Below, in pieces: positions 1 through 9,900 of a stretch of 64,000 bases of DNA; the stretch's first letter is position 1; every line of letters starts with the position of its first letter. The notes under the pieces are model-generated. The model made no database searches, was not told where the DNA came from, and saw only the letters and a list, made by a program, of their open reading frames with translations. The position numbers were made by a program, and so were the translations under genes. The DNA comes from Paraflavitalea pollutisoli (GTDB lineage: Bacteria > Bacteroidota > Bacteroidia > Chitinophagales > Chitinophagaceae): positions 1,239,949 to 1,303,948 of the forward strand of contig NZ_JARKMX010000008.1 of the NCBI RefSeq assembly GCF_029360705.1. Reading direction: 5' to 3'.

Positions 1-893
1 GTGTATTGACAGAAATCAATCGCCGAACAGGCAACCCCCAGGCAGCCCTGGCTTACGCCTTGCTCAACCTGCAGTTGAAAGACAGTCTGTTCAATCGGGA
101 TATCGCACAGGCCACTACACAGTCCGAAACAAGATACAGAGCCCTCGAAAAAGAACAGGAGCTGGCATTTGTCAATCAGCTCAAAGACCAGCAGACGATC
201 GAGATCAACAGGCAAAAAATATTCATCGTAGCGCTGTCGACCCTGCTGGCCTTGCTGATCCTGGCCACCATATTACTGATCAGGTCCCGAAACACGGTCA
301 ATGTATTGTTCAAAGAACTGGCTCACCGGGTAGATAACAACCTGCAGATCCTGCTGGGCGTGCTAACGCTGAAAAAATATACCACGAAAGATCCGGACCA
401 GCAGGCCGCACTCCAGACGCTCGAAGAGCGTGTCAACGCCATGGCATCTATCCATCATATATTGAAGGCCCCTGCCTACAACAAGCGTGTACAGGTAGAC
501 ATGAACCTTTTCATCAACGACCTGGTAACGCATATCAACAATACTTACGCGAAGGCATCGATCCACTTTACAGTTCGCACGGACATCGACACTGCTCCTT
601 TCGAAGGAAACCGGGCAGTAACCATCGGCTTGCTTATCAACGAATTATTGACTAACCTTTACAAGCATGGCACACCCCGGCACAACAGCGGAGAGATCCG
701 CGTGAGCCTGAAAAGATCGGACAAGAAATACCTGTTAACGATTGCTGATGATTGTGCGCCCTGGCATCCGGCGCCAGGAAAGGGCAATAAAGGAATGGGA
801 CTATTTTTGATTCAAACATTGAGCGAACAACTGAAGGGCAAACTGAAGACAGCAAGCAACGATTCCGGCACCACCACCACCCTGTTGTTTTGA
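1..893 (+). CDS. sensor histidine kinase, HisKA_2 type (5' end outside window)
   Basis: The frame is open from the first bases of the window, so the N-terminus (probably TPR repeats) lies upstream. Visible in order: a coiled-coil stretch, one membrane segment (FIVALSTLLALLILATILLI, near residue 75 of the visible part), a HisKA_2 dimerisation/phosphoacceptor segment with the motif ELAHRVDNNLQ, and a HATPase_c domain with the N-box NELLTNLYKHG and the G2 motif KGMGLFLI. It should autophosphorylate on the His of HRVDNN and pass phosphate to a response regulator. The nearest candidate is the convergent LytTR regulator 11 bp away. The usual DNGVG box is replaced by DDCAPWHP, so ATP binding may be weakened. 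The family assignment is firm; signal and partner are unknown. Confidence 0.85.
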   Translation, partial: VLTEINRRTGNPQAALAYALLNLQLKDSLFNRDIAQATTQSETRYRALEKEQELAFVNQLKDQQTIEINRQKIFIVALSTLLALLILATILLIRSRNTVNVLFKELAHRVDNNLQILLGVLTLKKYTTKDPDQQAALQTLEERVNAMASIHHILKAPAYNKRVQVDMNLFINDLVTHINNTYAKASIHFTVRTDIDTAPFEGNRAVTIGLLINELLTNLYKHGTPRHNSGEIRVSLKRSDKKYLLTIADDCAPWHPAPGKGNKGMGLFLIQTLSEQLKGKLKTASNDSGTTTTLLF

Positions 894-900
894 CAACAGG
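881..900. terminator. stem-loop between convergent genes
   Basis: Perfect 8-bp arms CCTGTTGT/ACAACAGG with a TTTG loop. The stem overlaps the stop codon of the upstream kinase and lies 5 bp from the end of the convergent LytTR gene. It could end transcription from either side, but there is no clear T-tract. Confidence 0.5.
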
Positions 901-904
901 ATTA

Positions 905-1678
905 TCATTCAAAAACATCATTAGGCGATTGCAACTTATTGGTCGTAACCAGCTTCTTCAACCTGCTGAGCACATCCGGCTTAAATGACTGCGTAAGCGG
1001 TATCTGCTTAGTGCCGATAACGAGTGCATCAGCTGTAATACTATCTACCCGGTGGATATTTACATAAAAAGACTTGGCCGTCTTGACGATGGCCGGACAG
1101 CCCAACTGCGCCACGACATTATTCGAACTCATGGTAATCGTATACAGGCGGCTGTTGGAACAATGGATCTTCGTGTAGGCCCCGTCGGCTGCCAGGTACA
1201 GGATATCTGAAAAAAGAACTTTTTGGTAGGCACCATTCGACAGCACGAAAATACCATTCTCCACCCTTTCACCCAATGCCTGCACGTTGCCGGCCACCAT
1301 ATCCGGCATCGCCGTTTTGGCGAAGGCCGCCGCCACCGCTTTCACCAACGCAGCTTCCGAAAAAGGCTTGCTGATATAGTCCGATGGAAACGCCGTCTGT
1401 GCCTGCCGGTATACCTGGTAGTTGGTATGATCGGTGATGAAGATCACAGGCACTTTATACTGGTGGGAAATAATACCGGCGGTGGTGATGCCATCCAACT
1501 TGCCGCCCAGCCCGATATCCATCAATATCAGGTCCGGCGCATATAGTGGGATCTGCTCCAACGCCTCTTCGCCGGAAGTGACCATCGAGCAGGTATAACC
1601 CTCATGTTCAAGTATCAGTGAGATACTTTTGCTGATGATCAGCTCGTCTTCCACTATTAAAATGTTTCCGCTGTTCAT
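905..1678 (-). CDS. LytTR-family response regulator
   Basis: A 257-residue regulator. The REC domain spans residues 1-120, with acidic residues E10/D11, phosphoacceptor D54 (LILMDIG), switch T82 and K104 (ISKPF). The C-terminal LytTR DNA-binding domain covers about residues 150-250 (VLFSDILYLAADGAY at its start, KSFYVNIHRVDSI in the middle). It is predicted to be a cytoplasmic transcription factor activated by phosphorylation from a HisKA_2-type kinase; the convergent kinase is a plausible partner. The ATG at 1678 follows a good -7/-33 promoter and two direct repeats that may be its own binding sites. Both domains are complete. Confidence 0.93.
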   Translation of the reverse strand: MNSGNILIVEDELIISKSISLILEHEGYTCSMVTSGEEALEQIPLYAPDLILMDIGLGGKLDGITTAGIISHQYKVPVIFITDHTNYQVYRQAQTAFPSDYISKPFSEAALVKAVAAAFAKTAMPDMVAGNVQALGERVENGIFVLSNGAYQKVLFSDILYLAADGAYTKIHCSNSRLYTITMSSNNVVAQLGCPAIVKTAKSFYVNIHRVDSITADALVIGTKQIPLTQSFKPDVLSRLKKLVTTNKLQSPNDVFE

Positions 1679-1701
1679 GAATCTAGTTTAAAGGTGTAAA
1701 C

Positions 1702-1730
1702 CAAAAATACTATTCTGCCGTTGATTTCAA
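1702..1730 (-). promoter_or_regulatory. promoter of the LytTR regulator
   Basis: On the minus strand, a -7 element TATTTTTG (1702-1709) matches the Bacteroidota consensus TAnnTTTG. It lies 18 bp downstream of a TTG -33 element (1728-1730). The start codon at 1678 is about 24 nt past the -7. Confidence 0.55.
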
Positions 1731-1772
1731 AACCCGCGCCCCTACTCTTTTTTAACGACGATGCACAAAATA

Positions 1773-1811
1773 GTTTCAAAAAAGAAAACACTGGTTTCAG
1801 AAAGAAAACAC
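1773..1811 (-). promoter_or_regulatory. two imperfect direct repeats, candidate LytTR binding sites
   Basis: GTTTCAAAAAAGAAAACAC (1773-1791) is repeated as GTTTCAGAAAGAAAACAC (1794-1811). The starts are 21 bp apart, two helical turns, about 45 bp upstream of the regulator's -33 element. LytTR regulators are known to bind pairs of direct repeats with this kind of phasing. The link to this regulator is inferred from position and spacing. Confidence 0.45.
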
Positions 1812-1842
1812 CCTCCTTTACCGCACCTGGTAACGAACTCTT

Positions 1843-2739
1843 ATGGGTATGGCACATATTGCATACAGCATCAGCAAGATGCAATCACCAAATCCTGACT
1901 GCCATTGTATGATCCTGAACAAGTCGATCGCTCCTGCGGAAGGCGAGTTTTCCGTCAAGTCCTACGTATGCACCAGTCTTCGGTCGTTGGTGTTTAACAT
2001 GACGGCTTACGGCTACCTGGAGATTACCAATAAGCGGTTACTGCTGCAGGAGCTAAGCGGTCATTCATTGAGTACCCCCCATATCATTCATTGTGAAGTG
2101 CCCCTGTCGGAGGTAGCCGGCATCAATATATACCGGGCACAAAGATTCAATGGGATTCGGCTACTCGCAGGAACGCTGCTGCTGGCAGGATGGGTACCGG
2201 CTGTTGCTGTCCTGTCCAACGTTCCGTTGCTGTCGCTGCAAAGTACCCCGGCCTCCTACCAGGCAACGGTGTGGTTGCTGTTTGCCATGGCTGTCTATGG
2301 CGCCTATGGCTTCAACCGGCAGCCAGTCTCCCATAGACAACATGCTAAAGACGGCTCCTGGAAAGAACTATTGCTGATCGGCATCGGACTCGGCATCATC
2401 AGTACCCTTGCAAAAGATGCCGTCAGTTATACCCCCTTTAGCTCCTCCCTGCCGGCTTTGCTGGTAGCCCTTGCCACCATGGCTTATGCGCTTGTAAGGT
2501 TCTCGCAACAAGCAGCCTTCTCCCTGCGGGTACATACCCGGGGCAGCCATTTACCGGTGATGAAGGTGACAGCGCCCGTACCGGCCAGCCATGCAGGTAA
2601 GGCGCCCCGCAGCACCATGAGTGGGCAACCAGCCAAAGACAGCCTGCTGGTCATAAAAGAACTCGGCGCCCTGATCCTCGATATCCAATTGCTGGGGGAA
2701 CCCGGCATCGATAAATGGCGCATAAACAAATCCATATGA
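1843..2739 (+). CDS. unrecognised membrane protein with PH-like N-terminus
   Basis: About 298 residues if the ATG at 1843 is used; an ATG at 1909 (residue 23) is an equally possible start, with no ribosome binding site favouring either. The N-terminal ~100 residues contain a stretch resembling bacterial PH-like domains (YLEITNKRLLLQE followed by a V-PLSEVAGI strand). Four hydrophobic segments follow (about residues 105-125, 140-155, 175-190, 200-215). The C-terminal soluble tail contains LLVIKELGALILDIQLLGE. The PH-like call is from pattern only. The last 25 bp overlap the next gene, so the two are probably translated together. No function can be assigned. Confidence 0.6.
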   Translation: MGMAHIAYSISKMQSPNPDCHCMILNKSIAPAEGEFSVKSYVCTSLRSLVFNMTAYGYLEITNKRLLLQELSGHSLSTPHIIHCEVPLSEVAGINIYRAQRFNGIRLLAGTLLLAGWVPAVAVLSNVPLLSLQSTPASYQATVWLLFAMAVYGAYGFNRQPVSHRQHAKDGSWKELLLIGIGLGIISTLAKDAVSYTPFSSSLPALLVALATMAYALVRFSQQAAFSLRVHTRGSHLPVMKVTAPVPASHAGKAPRSTMSGQPAKDSLLVIKELGALILDIQLLGEPGIDKWRINKSI

Positions 2740-3251
2740 AAAAAGAAACGGACAAACAACAACAACCAGACTGGAAGCCCAACAATACCCGGGCCGAATA
2801 TCATTTCAAAGACCTCGTGCATGAACAAGGAAAAGACGAGGGAAAAAAACAACGACTGCAGGAAGAAGAAAAGCATTTCGAGACAGCTAAAGAAATCCTA
2901 CAAAACGATAAACAGGCGAGGGAAAGAACGCATGGCATTGGGACAGACAAAAATTTCGTACAAAAAGACTTATACCCAGATCCCGACGCCCTGGCGAAGA
3001 TCAAGAATAAACATCCGGTCAACGACATATCGTCACACGCCATCGAAAACACCCGCACCGGCGAAGTGTTTGAACACAAACTGGTCAACGAGCAAGAGCG
3101 GGCCAGTAGCCTGGTTTTCTTCAGGAACAAACAATCGTTCAAGGAAAAAAACAAAGCGTGGATGAAGCAAAAAAAATTATCGGACCAATCACCGGCGTCA
3201 CCTAAAAAAACCGGAAATAATCGTGGAAAAGACAAAGACATCAATCTCTAA
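2715..3251 (+). CDS. unrecognised charged protein
   Basis: A 178-residue protein very rich in K, E, D, Q and N, with no signal peptide or membrane segment. Residues 35-75 are predicted mostly helical and charged. A more ordered middle contains DLYPDPDALAKIKNKHPVNDIS and a FEHKLVNEQERASSLVFFRN segment, and the tail is lysine-rich and probably disordered. It overlaps the preceding membrane-protein gene by 25 bp. A second ATG at 2736 (MKKETDKQQQ) would give a 171-residue protein starting at the upstream stop and is as likely a start. The 26-bp gap to the following gene suggests a three-gene operon. Confidence 0.55.
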   Translation: MAHKQIHMKKETDKQQQPDWKPNNTRAEYHFKDLVHEQGKDEGKKQRLQEEEKHFETAKEILQNDKQARERTHGIGTDKNFVQKDLYPDPDALAKIKNKHPVNDISSHAIENTRTGEVFEHKLVNEQERASSLVFFRNKQSFKEKNKAWMKQKKLSDQSPASPKKTGNNRGKDKDINL

Positions 3252-3276
3252 TACAAAAACGATCAACTAATCGATT

Positions 3277-3627
3277 ATGGAAAATTTACTTATTGTCATT
3301 GCCGTAGCTGCTGCCGTTTACTTTATTTATAAAAAGGTCTGGGGCGCACGATTACAGGTCAGGGAGGACTATTTTGAACAACATGGCGTAAAAGTGCACT
3401 TCCTCGACAAAACGATAACGATCAGAAGCCATACCTACCACGTAAACCAGGTAACCGGCATTAAATCGATACTGGGAGGTAGCCTCAAAGGGGTGGAAAT
3501 ACAAGTGGATGATTTCAAAAAGCCCATTCACAAAATATCGATCGGCGGGTTTGGTAAGGCGCAGGAGAAGTTTGCGCAACGACTTTCCGTCGCATTGCGC
3601 AAGGCAGGCGGCCCAAGCTTCGTATAA
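3277..3627 (+). CDS. unrecognised small membrane-anchored protein
   Basis: 116 residues: an N-terminal hydrophobic segment (residues 3-18, LLIVIAVAAAVYFIYK) followed by a soluble part. The soluble part alternates short strands (VKVHFLDKTITIRSHTYHV, VTGIKSILGG, VEIQVDDF) and ends in a helix (AQEKFAQRLSVALRKAG). That pattern of strands plus a C-terminal helix is compatible with a PH-like fold, as in the first gene of this trio, but this is inference. The start is the only sensible ATG. A strong bidirectional terminator follows, closing the three-gene unit. Confidence 0.6.
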   Translation: MENLLIVIAVAAAVYFIYKKVWGARLQVREDYFEQHGVKVHFLDKTITIRSHTYHVNQVTGIKSILGGSLKGVEIQVDDFKKPIHKISIGGFGKAQEKFAQRLSVALRKAGGPSFV

Positions 3628-3665
3628 AACGGCCGCTCATCACCACCGGCCCTACCTAAAATACG

Positions 3666-3696
3666 AAAGGCTGACTTCCGAATGAAGTCAGCCTTT
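3666..3696. terminator. bidirectional intrinsic terminator
   Basis: Perfect 13-bp arms AAAGGCTGACTTC/GAAGTCAGCCTTT with a 5-nt loop, A-rich before and T-rich after. It sits between the plus-strand small-protein operon and the convergent DUF5689 gene. Confidence 0.85.
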
Positions 3697-3719
3697 TGAG
3701 TATATTGGATTCGTACGTC

Positions 3720-5333
3720 TTATTGATCCACCAGCTTCGTCACTGCCGGATGCAATTCCAGCGTGTCGACAGTGGCAGTCGTTTGCACCAGCTCCACCAC
3801 CGTTTGCTTACGGGCAGTGGTCCAGCGGGCCAGCTTGATATTGTATACACCACCCATCATATTGAACAGGCCGGCGTCGGTAGGTGCCGCGGGGTATTTG
3901 TCGGTGATGGGGTAAGGCATATTGGTCATGTTGACCGCCGAACGATAGTGCAGGAAAGGCACTACGCGGGGCTTATAAGTGGTTTGATCGATATCTACCG
4001 AATACATCGAATACCAGTCGTTGTTACAGATCCTGTAACCCAGGATGGGCGACTTGGTGTTGTCGTAGATGGCGTTACCGCCTCCGGTAGCAATAAACAA
4101 CACGTCTTCCGGTACAGAAGCCTCAGTCACTGTCGTGCCCTTGAAGATGGCTACACCACAGGTGTTACCACTGTTGGCCCAGGGACCGGAAGTTCCAAAC
4201 TGACTGGCCCGTACCAGTCCACCGTCGCCCCTGTTGGGATTCGTACCGGTAGTCAGAAAATTCTTTTGAATAAAGAAAGTGGAATTGGGGAATGAATAAG
4301 TACCCGCCGACCCGTTGATCTTCTTATTCTGAAAACCCAGGTATACGAACTTACCCTTTTTTACAATCCCTGAATCCATATTGTACTTGATCGTGCGCTG
4401 ACCGCCTGTTGCCCATCCTGCATCGAGCGGTGTGGCCGAACTCGCTGTACCAGCATTGCCATTGAACACCATGCAGTAAGGAGTTGCCTTGAAGTCGATA
4501 TCGGTAGTAGCCATCATTTGCACATACTCATAACCACCATCACCACCCTTGGGATCGCTTTGAATACCGGTGATCAGCAGGTCTTGTGCCGACACACCCA
4601 TATTGATGATATCGTCACCGTTCCTGGTTCTGTATTGTACACCTCCTTCAGCCGTACGAAACGGTATACCCACATAGGCACCCAACGCCAGCGGGGCATC
4701 ATTCGCGTAGCTAACACCAGGATCGGTAAACAGGGTAACATCACCAAAACCATCGTTGAGGTTTCTGCTACCACCAATCACAGCACCCGCCGGTAGAGAG
4801 GGCACAAAGCTCGATTTATTCAGCAGACACAGGGTGCTTTCCCAATTTTGGGGCGTGGAATACAATTGCATAGAGGTCACGACATTGATCGTCAGCGTTC
4901 CTTTGCCCTTGGCTGTCACCTTGGGTGCGGTGACACCCGTAATCAGCAGGATACCGTTTTTCCGCGTCAACGTACCGCCTTCGATCTCCACCCACACGGA
5001 ATCGCCGGGATGGTAGTCGGCCGCAGCAGCGCCCAACTCGATCGACATACCGCGCAACGTGTCCAGGCGACGGCTGTCCTGCACTACCAACAAACCTTCG
5101 GGCAGGTTTTTGGCCGAATGGTCCGATACCACCACGGCCGCCAGTTTGGTACCACCATACATATTCTCTTTCGTCAGGACCACGTCGGTTCCTTTGTACA
5201 ACGGACGCACATCCAGACAGGAAATGATGTCGCTGGGAGTTGCGCCCGAGTAATTTTCGTACGTGTCTTTTATACAGCTGTTCAACACAACAGCCAGTAT
5301 GATCGCCAGGGAGAGACTTACTATATATTTCAT
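3720..5333 (-). CDS. DUF5689-type surface lipoprotein of a SusC/D unit
   Basis: 537 residues with a lipoprotein signal peptide: hydrophobic segment then lipobox VLNSC, lipidated Cys at residue 20. Residues about 30-260 match the DUF5689 layout often found beside SusC/SusD pairs (DIISCLDVRPLYKG start, an OB-like strand series, AYVGIPFRTAEGG). The C-terminal half (about 270-537) is a separate beta-rich region I cannot name. It is the last gene of the ECF-controlled unit, 27 bp after the SusD-like gene. It is probably a surface-exposed binding accessory to the transporter; the ligand is unknown. Confidence 0.8.
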   Translation of the reverse strand: MKYIVSLSLAIILAVVLNSCIKDTYENYSGATPSDIISCLDVRPLYKGTDVVLTKENMYGGTKLAAVVVSDHSAKNLPEGLLVVQDSRRLDTLRGMSIELGAAAADYHPGDSVWVEIEGGTLTRKNGILLITGVTAPKVTAKGKGTLTINVVTSMQLYSTPQNWESTLCLLNKSSFVPSLPAGAVIGGSRNLNDGFGDVTLFTDPGVSYANDAPLALGAYVGIPFRTAEGGVQYRTRNGDDIINMGVSAQDLLITGIQSDPKGGDGGYEYVQMMATTDIDFKATPYCMVFNGNAGTASSATPLDAGWATGGQRTIKYNMDSGIVKKGKFVYLGFQNKKINGSAGTYSFPNSTFFIQKNFLTTGTNPNRGDGGLVRASQFGTSGPWANSGNTCGVAIFKGTTVTEASVPEDVLFIATGGGNAIYDNTKSPILGYRICNNDWYSMYSVDIDQTTYKPRVVPFLHYRSAVNMTNMPYPITDKYPAAPTDAGLFNMMGGVYNIKLARWTTARKQTVVELVQTTATVDTLELHPAVTKLVDQ

Positions 5334-5360
5334 CTACTTGTTTTTTAAAGAATGATATAC

Positions 5361-6926
5361 CTAAGGGCGCTGCCACCAAACCTGCGTGGAGATCTCATCG
5401 GGACCTTGTACCGCCACGGCTGCTTTATAGTTGGTAGGATTGGCCGCCTGTACATATACGGGATATACGAGACGGGCTGGCATCACACCACCGTTCTGCA
5501 ACCCGGGCCCTTTCGGCAATATCGGGTGACCGGTGCGCCGGTACTCAAACCATTGCTGCATATCCGTCAGGAACAGGGCATAGTATTTCTGTATATGGAT
5601 CATTTCCATTTTCTTGTCCATCGAAAAATTATCATCCCACAACTCACCACCGGCATCCATATTATCCAAATGGTCCGTGAAATCGGCAGAAGGAATTGTT
5701 TCCGGGAAATTAGGCACCCAGTAGTTGATGGCGGAAACCATACCCTGGTGATAATAAGCCTTCGCATCGCCGGCGATCCAATCTTTGATCACCGCTTCCG
5801 CCAGGATGAACTGTACTTCCGCATACTGCATGATGATACCGGTATTCGCATTCTGCTGCAGCGACCAGGTACCGCCGGTAGATGTATTGTCATAGCTCTG
5901 GAAATAACAACCTTTGGCATCGGCCGTTCCGGGAAGGTACGCACTCTTCACGCCAAACCATCCGCCCCCACTGGCTTGCGATATACCAAACCGGCCAATA
6001 CTGCCCGAGCCATAAGGCAGGGCAGACACGTAGCGGGGATCTTTCCAGGCAACGAGGTTATTCAGGAAAAAACTGCAAATGGCCGGGGCCCGGAAATCCT
6101 GGGCACGTACGCCGTTTACATAAGGCGACGTATAGGGATCGGTCGTGCTGGTACCGCCGCTCCACGGCAAACGGGCACAGTCAGCATTGCTTTGAAAGAT
6201 GGGATAAGTACCGGGTGTTTCCGCGATCTGTTTGATCTTGGCAATGACCTGATCCTTCACCGCTGCTTTACCCGACACCCGCATCAGCAATCGCAGGTAC
6301 AGGGAGTTGCCAAACTTGCGCCACTTGCTGATATCCCCCTTGTAAATAGGGTCACTGCTTACCACGATCGGTTGACCAGCCGCCAGCAAGGTATTGACGG
6401 CTTCCAGTTCTTTGAACAGATCCTGGTAGATCAGTTCTTGTTTGTCAAAGGTGGGAATTACATTACCCTGATCCCCTTTCAGGGCGTTGGAGTAAGGAAT
6501 ATCTCCATACGTATCGGTCAGGTTGGCAAACAACCACACCTTGCATAGCCGGCCTATGCCCTGGTAAGAGGTGTTGGCAATCTTCTCCTGGCGCGCCAGG
6601 CTATCGATCTGCTTGAAATTGGTCAACTGTACAAACCAGGCATTCCACAAATAGTCCGACACGTTGGACCGGAAGGCGTAGCGGAACACGGTATTGTCAC
6701 CATCGCTCTGCGATACGGTTACCTGCATCAGTTCGTTGTTGAAGCTCCTGTTGCGGCTCATACCGGGCCACAGGGAGTTGACCAGTGCCGGCGCCAGCAA
6801 CTTGTCGGGCGTAGTCTCCAGCACATTGATCGGGTCTACGTTCAGTTCCTCAAATCCTTTATCGCATGACTGGAGCATCGGGAGCGCCATCAAGGACATA
6901 CAGGCTACATATAATTGCTTTCTCAT
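5361..6926 (-). CDS. SusD/RagB-family outer-membrane lipoprotein (SusD-like_2)
   Basis: 521 residues. Signal peptide with lipobox MLQSC puts the lipidated Cys at residue 21. The following DKGFEELNVDP stretch is the typical start of the SusD-like_2 group, and the helical TPR-like core includes YAEVQFILAEAVIKDW and the C-terminal WFEYRRTGHP motif. It would form the surface lid of the SusC-like barrel encoded immediately upstream (48 bp gap) and capture the ligand. SusD-like_2 proteins often pair with transporters for non-glycan substrates or host polymers, so starch should not be assumed. The whole domain is present. Confidence 0.92.
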   Translation of the reverse strand: MRKQLYVACMSLMALPMLQSCDKGFEELNVDPINVLETTPDKLLAPALVNSLWPGMSRNRSFNNELMQVTVSQSDGDNTVFRYAFRSNVSDYLWNAWFVQLTNFKQIDSLARQEKIANTSYQGIGRLCKVWLFANLTDTYGDIPYSNALKGDQGNVIPTFDKQELIYQDLFKELEAVNTLLAAGQPIVVSSDPIYKGDISKWRKFGNSLYLRLLMRVSGKAAVKDQVIAKIKQIAETPGTYPIFQSNADCARLPWSGGTSTTDPYTSPYVNGVRAQDFRAPAICSFFLNNLVAWKDPRYVSALPYGSGSIGRFGISQASGGGWFGVKSAYLPGTADAKGCYFQSYDNTSTGGTWSLQQNANTGIIMQYAEVQFILAEAVIKDWIAGDAKAYYHQGMVSAINYWVPNFPETIPSADFTDHLDNMDAGGELWDDNFSMDKKMEMIHIQKYYALFLTDMQQWFEYRRTGHPILPKGPGLQNGGVMPARLVYPVYVQAANPTNYKAAVAVQGPDEISTQVWWQRP

Positions 6927-6974
6927 CGTCTGTTTTTTACTTGTTTACGATTTGTCGGATTTACTGCTTCCGCA

Positions 6975-9900
6975 TTAGAATCCAACCGTCAGATTGAAGC
7001 CCATGCTGCGGGTGGAGGGGAACTGGCCCACTTCAAAACCGCGCACAATATCGGAACCAGACAAGGTGCCGAACTCGGGATCAAAAATTGGCCAGGGCGT
7101 CCAGATAAACAGGTCGCGACCATATATACCGATATTGGCAGTGATCAATCCCAGCTTCTTCAGGAATTTGGGACCGAAGGTGAAGTTCAGCGAAGCCTCC
7201 CGGAATTTTAGGAAGTCCGTGCTGAAGGTGCTGCCTTCTGCATTGTAGCTACCCATGCTGTATTGATAGTATTGATCGATATCGGTAGCCACCACATCGT
7301 TCTTTACATAATGACCTTCTTTGGTTTCCTTCACACCGTTGCCGATGATACCATTGTACCTGCCAGGCAGTGTAGATTTCAGTTTACCTTGTTCCACCAT
7401 TTTGTAATGGGTCAGCGAGTAGGCAACACCACCCACCTGGGCATCGAACAATACACTCAATGCAAAGCCTTTGTACCTGAAGTTGTTGCCAAGGCTGAAT
7501 TTGAATTTGGGGATCGTATTACCGAGGTAAATGATATTGGGCGTTATTTTGGGGAAACCAGTAGCGGTGTCGAAGATCACTTCACCCTGCGGGCTACGTT
7601 GATAGCCCAGACCGTATAGATCACCCAGGCTTCCGCCTACAGAAGCTACGATCTGTCCGCTGGCAATCTGTCCCGCACGCAACAATACAGCGCTATCGGG
7701 CATCGACATGATCTTATTCTGGTTGTAAGAGAAGGTTCCCATCAGCGACCATTCGAAACCGCCTTTCGTCCGGGCAGCAATGGGTTTGGCGTTGATACCA
7801 ATCTCCACACCATTGTTGCGCACCTTACCCGCATTGATGTATTGATATTGATAACCGGATGCGGCGTCGATCGTTCTAGTGAGGTGCTGATTGGTGGTGT
7901 TACCAAAATAAACAGCCAGGTCAAGGCTCAGCATGCTGTTGAAGAACTGCATTTCAGTACCCAACTCGAAGGTTGTTGTTGTCAGCGGCTCCAGGTTATA
8001 GTTCGGGATGATGGTGGGGCTGGTCTGTGCGCTGTCGGGATAAATGCCGGCATTGGCGTACGGATAGGTATACAACGTTTTGTAGGGTGTAGTACCACCG
8101 CTACCTACTGACGCCACGGAAGCGCGCAATTTCCAGTAATTGATGTCTTTGGGCAGCTTTACCACTTTCGACAGCAGGAAGCTGGTATTGATAGAAGGAT
8201 AGAAGAATCCGGATTGACCAGTCCTTTTGGGTGTAGCCAATACGCTGTTCCAGTCTTCCCGGCCGGTGATCTCAGCAAACAGGAAATCTCTGTAAGCCAG
8301 GTTCACGATACCGTAGATACTATTCAGGCGGTAACGGCTGGTGTCTGGTATGTAGGTCAGTCCGTACTCACTGTTCTCCAGGGTATAGATACCAGGCAGG
8401 TGAAGACCATCATTGCGTACATCGGATTTATCGTATTTATTCCAGAGCTGGCTACCACCGGCAGTCACGGTCATATTGATCTCGCTGTTGATCTGCTTGG
8501 TATAACGCGCCATCACGTCATAGCTCTTTTCCTGCGAATAGATATTCTGCTGACGGAAAGAACCTCTGGGCAACCGGGTACCCGCGTCGTAAGGACGCAG
8601 CTGCTCCCGTTTGTCGTTCATCCAGTCCAGGTTACCACGCACCAACAGGTTGAGGTCCTTGGTCACCTGGTAGTTCAGGGTTACGTTGCCGGTTACATTA
8701 TTCCTTCTCGTCTTGTTCAAAAACTCGTTGACGATGGCAAATGGGTTTTCCGGGAACGAGGAGAACGGATAACGGATCAATTTGTACAAGCTATCGTATG
8801 TGCTGCCAGGACCACCTGCCCAGTAATTCCGGAGCCAGTTGTAATCCGCACTGGGTTGCCAGAAAATATACCAGTACATCAGCGATTGGTTACCATAACC
8901 GGCTGCAGGCAGGTTATCACTCTGACGGAAACCATAGTTGATCTTTGTAGAGAGTTTGATTTTGTCAGTGATCTGCGAGTTGGTGCTCAACCCGATGTTT
9001 TGCCGATCGAATCCCGTATTGGGCACGATCCATTTGTTCTTTTCGGAACCTACGTTGATACGTACGCCTGTATTGCCGACCTTACCATCTACACTGAGGG
9101 TATTGCGCAGATCGGTACCCAGGTCCCAGAAATCGTTGATGTTATCGTAAGCTACCCAGGGCGTACGCTTTAAGCCTACTGCCTGGCGTACAGGATCGTA
9201 TTGAAAATACTCCTGACCGTCAAATTTAGGACCGTAAGCCGAGCTGGTGCCGCTGGTGCTGCCGCCATCTGCTGTAGTGCCATACGAATAATGGATCGCA
9301 CCGCCGGTACCCTGCCCGTATTCATATTGCAGATCGGGCACCCGGTTCACTTGCTCCAGGTTACCATTCATCGTATAGCGCACATTGAAGTGGCCTTTCT
9401 TCTTCTGGTTAGAAGACTTGGTGGTGATGATGATAGCACCGTTGGCCGCACGCTGTCCATAGAGGGCAGAGGCAGCAGGTCCTTTCAACACAGATACACT
9501 TTCAATGTCGGCCGGATTGATATCGTTCATCGAGCTACCGTAGTCGGCCGGCAGGTTATCGGAATTGGTAGCATACACCTGGTCGCTCCCGTTGGCAGAG
9601 CGCCTGCCGCTACCGTTGCTGATCACCACACCATCTACTACAATGAGCGCCTCGTTATCACCAGTAATATTGTTTTCACCACGCAGGATGATCTTGGTAG
9701 AGGCGGCAGGACCAGAACCGGAACGGATCAATTGCAAACCCGCCACTTTACCCGACAAGGCGTCGGTCCAGTTGGCACTGATCGCATTGGTCAGTTGGGT
9801 GCTATCGACCTTGGTCAGGGCATAACCCAGGGTCTTTTCCGACTTCTTGATGCCCAACGCCGTTACCACCACTTCATTCAGGGCTTCAGACTTACCCCGC

